Shown here: piece by piece, positions 59,701 to 64,000 of the stretch
How positions within the stretch are numbered: the first letter of the stretch is position 1
Layout: the number at the start of each line of letters is the position of its first letter
Source: Nymphaea colorata
Lineage: Eukaryota; Streptophyta; Magnoliopsida; Nymphaeales; Nymphaeaceae
NCBI RefSeq assembly: GCF_008831285.2
Contig: NC_045138.2
Location: 31,467,934 to 31,531,933 of the forward strand
DNA: 64,000 bases
Reading direction: 5' to 3'
The notes under the pieces: generated by a model
What the model was told of the DNA's origin: nothing
What the model saw: the letters and a program-made list of their open reading frames with translations, nothing else
Database searches by the model: none
Program-made: the position numbers and the translations under genes

Positions 59701-61127
59701 TAGTGTCTTTGACCACACGCATGAAAAATATGCAACTATTTCAGATCTAACACCAAAGAAGAAAAGGATAAGTTGCTCCAAAACATCAGTCAAATCTCTT
59801 GCCAGCTCAATTGACATTTTGCATCTGAGCACTTGTATAACCATAAGTAGTGAATGAGAATGTCCTTATATGCCCATGCAACACTAGCTGGGTATAAATG
59901 CAATGACACTTGTACTCCAAAAGAATGGTCCCAAGGTGCGGTAAGATGTGCTTGTGTTGCTTATGCACATGCATGCACGCGCACACACAGATATGCACAT
60001 ACACACAAATATATGCTAAAAAACCCTTAGAAGCGCAACAGCAATAAAGAAAAAGCCAAGTGAGGCATTAATGTACATGGTTGATCCTTTCCATATATAG
60101 TAATGTTAGTCAGGGTCGATACTTTGAAATCTATAAATAAGGACATGCATCAACGGACACCGAGATGGAATCCACAAGGCACAAACATACACCTTCACAG
60201 ATGGGTGTTCAAAATGCATCGGAACGTGTACAATCTCAAAGTGAAAATTTGTTATGAAAACTATGATTAGGGGTTGGAGTTGTAGAATCAGCATGGAATC
60301 CACAAAAGTGCTCCCACGCAGACAATTATAAGCACCTAGCACCTGTAAGCAGTACACAATCAAGCAGAAGTAGCAAGGTTCGACTGGGAACATTGAGCAA
60401 TTTAACAAGGACAAGTTGGACTCCTGAAAGATGTAACTTGATAGGATAGACCATAAAAGATTAAGATCATGAAAGTTATTAAGCAACTCGTTCATATACA
60501 TTTAAGGAAAGCCACACCTAAAGTGGAAACATGCAATTGTTGTCAGAAAATCATTCACAAAACAAGCAATCAATAGTTGCATAAGAAATAGAGCTAGCAA
60601 AATAAGGAAAGAACCATCCTTGTACGTTCAAAATGGCTTTTTTTTTAGCAACTTGGACAGGGAACGACATAAGCTCGGTAACAGTAACAGGACAGTAACA
60701 CCAACACTCGAATTCCAGAAGCATGAATTCCATATGTCAAGAAAAAAAAATGATAGAAAGATCTGATCAAGCCCATGAGCCACAACCAGCGGTTGTCAGC
60801 ACAAAAATCTTCTTTATGTCCATAAAAACGAAGTTCTCGCATAAATGAAACTCGTTCACCAAAAACAAGTAATAAACTCAAAAGCAGATACAGTGCAATG
60901 AAAGAAAGCAAGGCAACATATTCTCTGACTCACACGGCAAACAACATATACAACCAGGATCTGCGCTTCCTTCCATTTGAACTCCCATGAAACGAAAACA
61001 ACAATCAAGGCATACAAGAGCAACCCACCAGGCTATTGCAATTTATGCACTTCCGATTCGCCGGGAGCTTCAAGAGTCCTCGAATTATCTTTTCATTCTT
61101 CTCATCCTCCTTCATGCGATTCGCCAT
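52473..61127 (-). CDS. AGD14: ArfGAP domain protein, AGD14-type, 13 coding exons
   Basis: ArfGAPs stimulate GTP hydrolysis by Arf GTPases in vesicle traffic. Coding exons, 5' to 3' on the minus strand: 61127-61029, 58401-58340, 58162-58075, 57971-57910, 57816-57720, 57623-57147, 55725-55243, 55147-54986, 54907-54806, 54724-54641, 54411-54273, 54190-54145 and 52614-52473. All introns are GT-AG, and the joined frame is 2043 nt (680 residues and stop). The zinc finger is C27-x2-C30-x16-C47-x2-C50, followed by SGIHREFTHRVKSVSMAKF, EIYFKEWDPQRHSAPDS and VDRRYTGERSADRPPRVK. Residues about 137-230 are rich in Arg, Asp and Tyr. The rest is Ser/Gln/Pro-rich, with NPF motifs at about 557-559 and 677-679, which are known EH-domain ligands. 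The start is MANRMKEDEKNEK. It looks intact. The family call is firm; the paralogue within the AGD14/15 group is inferred from the linker. Confidence 0.93.
52615..54144 (-). other. ArfGAP gene intron 12
   Basis: 1.53 kb, GTAAGTC donor and TTGCAG acceptor. No embedded gene or repeat recognised. Confidence 0.75.
55726..57146 (-). other. ArfGAP gene intron 6, with (GT)n(GA)n
   Basis: 1.42 kb. The donor CAG|GTCACT is weak but joins two phase-0 exons into the expected SAHAQ-DVFNLAF junction. A (GT)n(GA)n microsatellite lies at 56714-56761. No gene inside. Confidence 0.7.
57624..57719 (-). other. ArfGAP gene intron 5: 96 bp, stop-free, frame-neutral
   Basis: GTTTGT donor after RVKM and TGCAG acceptor before GDREDSN. 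Exactly 32 codons without a stop. The translated intron would be very hydrophobic (VVGTLVLFFWLLVITLCMVF), unlike the hydrophilic flanks. The family reads straight from VKM-G to the ED(S)N segment, which supports splicing. Confidence 0.8.
58448..58643. repeat. Direct duplication of ~96 bp in intron 1
   Basis: The block from ACAATTCTGACAATTAAGTG through AGCAATAAATT and CTATACATCAAAAG to CAAAATAAAAGACAG is repeated in tandem, with few differences. Confidence 0.75.
59056..59135. repeat. Inverted repeat, 25-bp arms, 30-bp loop
   Basis: The left arm (59056-59080) starts GGCATCCACTGGCC. The right arm (59111-59135) is its reverse complement with 3 mismatches in 25. It would form a strong hairpin in the intron 1 transcript. 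Confidence 0.8.
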
Positions 61128-61538
61128 CTCTGCCAATTCTCCTGCTTCACCAACCCGAAAGAGAAAAAAAGGGCCGCTCATCACCACAAGAAGAAAAAAA
61201 AAAGGACTTTGAACAAGAAACGCATAATCTCCTCCCCAGAACACAAATCAGACCTTAATTAAACGAGGAAGACCGTAACTTCGCCGGAAAACCAACAAAA
61301 GTACCAATTTGAAGCGACCAACCAAACGGGATCGAACCGTCTTCCACCAGATCAGCTAAAACCCTCCCTTGCTCGCCAAAAATCTCCACATACACGCTCT
61401 CAGAGAGAAAGTGCAAGAGAGATAGAGATAAGGAAAGAGAGAGAGAGAGAGAGAGCTAGGTGATAAGGGTCTTCAATGGCTCAGCGAAAACCCTAGCTGA
61501 TCCAACAGAGCGTTAGATCGTCTGGATGCATGAATTCT

Positions 61539-61565
<27 letters not shown>
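61128..61565 (-). promoter_or_regulatory. ArfGAP gene leader and promoter-proximal region
   Basis: Directly upstream of ATG 61127. It contains two GA tracts on the plus strand ((CT)n on the gene strand) at about 61437-61454 and 61541-61563, and a telo-box AAACCCTA at 61488-61495. Telo-boxes and CT-rich leaders are common in plant housekeeping genes. No TATA box could be placed with confidence. Confidence 0.5.
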
Positions 61566-61570
<5 letters not shown>

Positions 61571-62256
61571 TTTGTGGGGATTTCCCCTTCCTTAAATTCC
61601 TTTATTATTGCTTTTCTAGCGTTCGATGCATGCAAAATCATTACGGGGCAAAATTTTATTCACCTTTTTTCTTTTTACTATTTTATTCCATTCTGAAGGA
61701 ATTTCTTTTACACGAGGAGCTGAATAATTTATCTCCGAGGAGTTGACGGAATTGCCCTTACTGCATTTACCTCCGTCGTTACAAATTTTCTTCAAAATAT
61801 GAATTAAAAAATGACGATACGAGTCAGACGCCCTGTCCTCCTTTTCTCTCGATGCCGATTCATTCGCATGAGTTTGGAATCGAAGCTTCTCTAAATCTGG
61901 ATCGGGTCATAAATCGTGGACTCAAATCCCAACCAAACCCGTTTGCATTGATGTGAAACAAACGCCATAAGCTGTGTTTGGTTGCTTTCCTGATCAAACA
62001 AGGGACAAGAATGCCCTAAAGGATAAGACAGACGGGACATCCCATCCCAAAAGATGGCAATTGTGACAAAGCATATCATTTTTTTCATATCCATCATTAG
62101 ACTTTGATTCTTTGATTGAGCAGACTGAGTTGGAAAATTGCAATACAGCCGGACCAAGTAGAATTCAACCATATTAAAAGTCAGTTTATGTGGGAATTTT
62201 ACTGAAAAATATGATATTGAAATTCACTCATTAACTAAAATATATATTTATAAATT
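61566..62256. other. Intergenic sequence upstream of the ArfGAP gene
   Basis: No gene recognised. About 61965-62045 has words (GGACAAGAATGCCC, GACGGGACATCCCATCCC) reminiscent of MITE ends, without a partner I could find. Confidence 0.4.
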
Positions 62257-62434
62257 GAATGGTGATTCTAATTTTTTTAGAATCACTCAACCATCTAATC
62301 AAAACTGTCAAATTCAGCACGACAAATGAAAAATGTAATGAATATTTTCATCATTTAGTATTACCTCTTATGTTTTCTCTCAACCATATATCTACATCAA
62401 ATGAATGATTGGTAGCCACAATCACCATTAATTC
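62257..62434 (+). mobile_element. MITE-like element embedded in (TA)n, copy 3
   Basis: Left end TTGAATGGTGATTCTAA, right end AATCACCATTAATTCACC, imperfect inverted repeats of each other. The interior shares TTTCATCATTTAGTATTA, TCTCAACCATATAT and ATCAAATGAATGATTGGT with copy 2. A short AT run lies to the left and a long (TA)n (62438-62470) to the right. Confidence 0.65.
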
Positions 62435-62435
62435 A

Positions 62436-62437
<2 letters not shown>

Positions 62438-62488
<51 letters not shown>
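62438..62488. repeat. (TA)n(GA)n compound microsatellite
   Basis: About 16 TA units followed by about 9 GA units. It is the mirror arrangement of the (CT)n(TA)n tract beside MITE-like copy 2. Confidence 0.95.
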
Positions 62489-62489
<1 letters not shown>

Positions 62490-64000
62490 AAAAAGGAAGA
62501 GATTGTACTTGTTTTTTAATTTCTCTGTTTTTTTTAGTTTTTTATTTTTGTAGTTAAGTTTCAATTTTTAAGATTGTTGGATCTCATCCTCCAAGCAGTT
62601 GGTGCAACGGACGAGAGGGGGATAGTAGTCACTCATTCTTTGCTTCAAACTTTTATGGCACCAACTTTCTATATTGTACAAAAAAAAGAGTACTTTTATG
62701 AAAGTTAAAGCATAGTGAGTGCATCACGATAGATAAAGAGGAGGTTTCAACATTTACTCAAACAATTGCCTCATGCTCACCCTAAAAATGGGTGGATCTT
62801 AAATATTAGGAGGCTTCAAACCTAAAAAAAACTGATTTCACTTTTTATATATACAACTGGTGAACCTGTTGAGTAATTGCTGCAGGAACAACCTTCCACA
62901 AGGAAGTAAATATCGATCTTATTTCTGACAATATCAAAAAGAGATGCCGGACAAATCATGAATCAATCATTATCGAATGACAGGACGTCACATTAAGAAT
63001 TTAAAGTTGAAGGCGGCCAACAATTTAATCAATTTGTGCCAATTTACTACTGAACAAATGTGAGATTAATCTTCATACTCACCCGAACAAATGTAGTTTT
63101 CACAAAATATTCTCAATCAATCTGATCTCACTGAATCTGTGTCTTTTTTCAAACATGCCTAATTTGTGTATAACCTGATCTCGTGTGGGCTTCCCAGAGG
63201 GAAACCTGTCAAGCTTTTACAACTTTTTTAGCCATGATAGTTTGCATTGATGTCTGATATTTATTGACATATAAGCAGTTGCTTGCTTATGGGGCAAGTT
63301 AATAGAAGACATCAGTTTTTGTTGATATATATATATATATATATTTGGTAAAAACCAGACACTTAGGTTAAGAATAAAAACCATACCCATTGATTTTTTT
63401 TTGTTAAACAATTATTTTAAAGAGAAAAAATAAACATACTAATATATTTATAAAAAATATTTTGATATAAAACACGCTTTGATTCAATTTGTTTTGATGA
63501 AAAATATTGATTTTTTTATTATCATGACATGGGGACCATTCACTTTTTCTTATTATAAAACACCATTAAAGTCTAACAAATGATCAACTTAGCATATGTT
63601 TTGCATCAACTCCCTTAAGATCGAATCAATATTGAAAAAAATAAAAAATCAAAATCAAATGGTCTGGTTTTCATCCCTGACATAAGTGTTTGGTTTTCAC
63701 CAATTTCTCTACATATGCATGAAAATTAGAATGCATTTCGTGGGAAACAAATACTATCAAAAGCATACATCAATTGCACAATAAAAGGCAATTAATATAA
63801 TGGGGCAGTAATAGAGTAAGATACACAGCCTGGCACACTTTGGTACACAAGACAAAGAGTAGGAAATTGAATAGGGGCAAAGGCAGGGTCTAGGCATATC
63901 TATGAAATTTTTTACACATATTCACAAAAAGTGTTTATTTTCATATTGGTACCTTAACTTAATGTTTTTATTTACAAATTAATACTCGTTAAAAAATTAA
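62489..64000. other. Intergenic sequence to the window end
   Basis: No gene recognised. AT-rich, with a TA run at about 63325-63344. Confidence 0.4.

Larger units (their letters stand above)
58402..61028 (-). other. ArfGAP gene intron 1, with probable transposon insertions
   Basis: 2.63 kb, GTGGGT donor and GAACAG acceptor. A duplication of about 100 bp (ACAATTCTGACAATTAAGTG phrase at about 58451 and 58547) lies near the 3' end. A 25-bp inverted repeat at 59056-59135 and a TGTCATCCAGACACCACC end near 59457-59475 suggest that about 58.8-59.5 kb is inserted MITE-like sequence. No gene inside. Confidence 0.65.

Noticed and set aside
60106-60501. 131-codon minus-strand frame within the ArfGAP gene's intron 1
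   Set aside because: It lies between exons 1 and 2 on the same strand, has no domain, and has intron-like composition.

Overview
This window is nuclear DNA of a flowering plant. The evidence is spliced genes with GT-AG introns, a plant-type organellar PPR gene, plant NUP50 and AGD14-type ArfGAP genes, Ty1/copia and hAT remnants, MITE-like elements and many (TA)n/(GA)n microsatellites. The sequence is AT-rich and gene-poor. Nothing in it lets me name a species.

Layout. 1-14 kb: no intact gene. It holds MITE-like elements (one nested with a minisatellite at 8.25-8.95 kb, one with perfect 12-bp terminal inverted repeats at 6.70-7.00 kb), a LINE reverse-transcriptase scrap, a broken MATE/DTX first exon at 9.1-9.4 kb and a possible gene start at 12.0 kb. 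14.2-14.8 kb: a decayed Rab1/RabD GTPase gene that keeps its intron positions. 15.0-16.2 kb: three diverged ~0.5-kb tandem copies. 16.3-32.0 kb: the dominant feature, a 15.8-kb higher-order tandem array. It has 17 units of about 0.8 kb; a typical unit carries about seven 57-bp sub-repeats, each with a GATCA...TGATC dyad, plus a spacer of about 0.4 kb. A truncated copia element and a 120-bp insertion with an 8-bp target duplication lie inside it. 32.0-35.6 kb: copia debris in the order pol 3' end, LTR, PBS, gag, with a hAT fragment inside the LTR. 35.8-44.5 kb: more MITE-like elements and microsatellites, no recognised gene.

The right third holds the real genes. 44.7-46.8 kb (+): an E-class PPR gene broken by one frameshift near its 3' end. 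50.0-51.4 kb (+): an intact NUP50/RanBD1 nucleoporin gene, probably with an intron in its 5' leader. 52.5-61.1 kb (-): an AGD14-type ArfGAP gene whose 13 coding exons I could join at GT-AG sites into one 680-codon frame. The NUP50 and AGD14 genes converge tail to tail. They act in separate housekeeping processes (nuclear transport and membrane traffic), and both have GA-rich leaders and telo-box-like motifs. 61.6-64 kb: intergenic, with one more (TA)n-embedded MITE-like copy.

The least ordinary items are the 57-bp/0.8-kb higher-order array with repeated antisense open frames, the (TA)n-embedded MITE-like family, and the stop-free, frame-neutral 96-bp intron in the ArfGAP gene.
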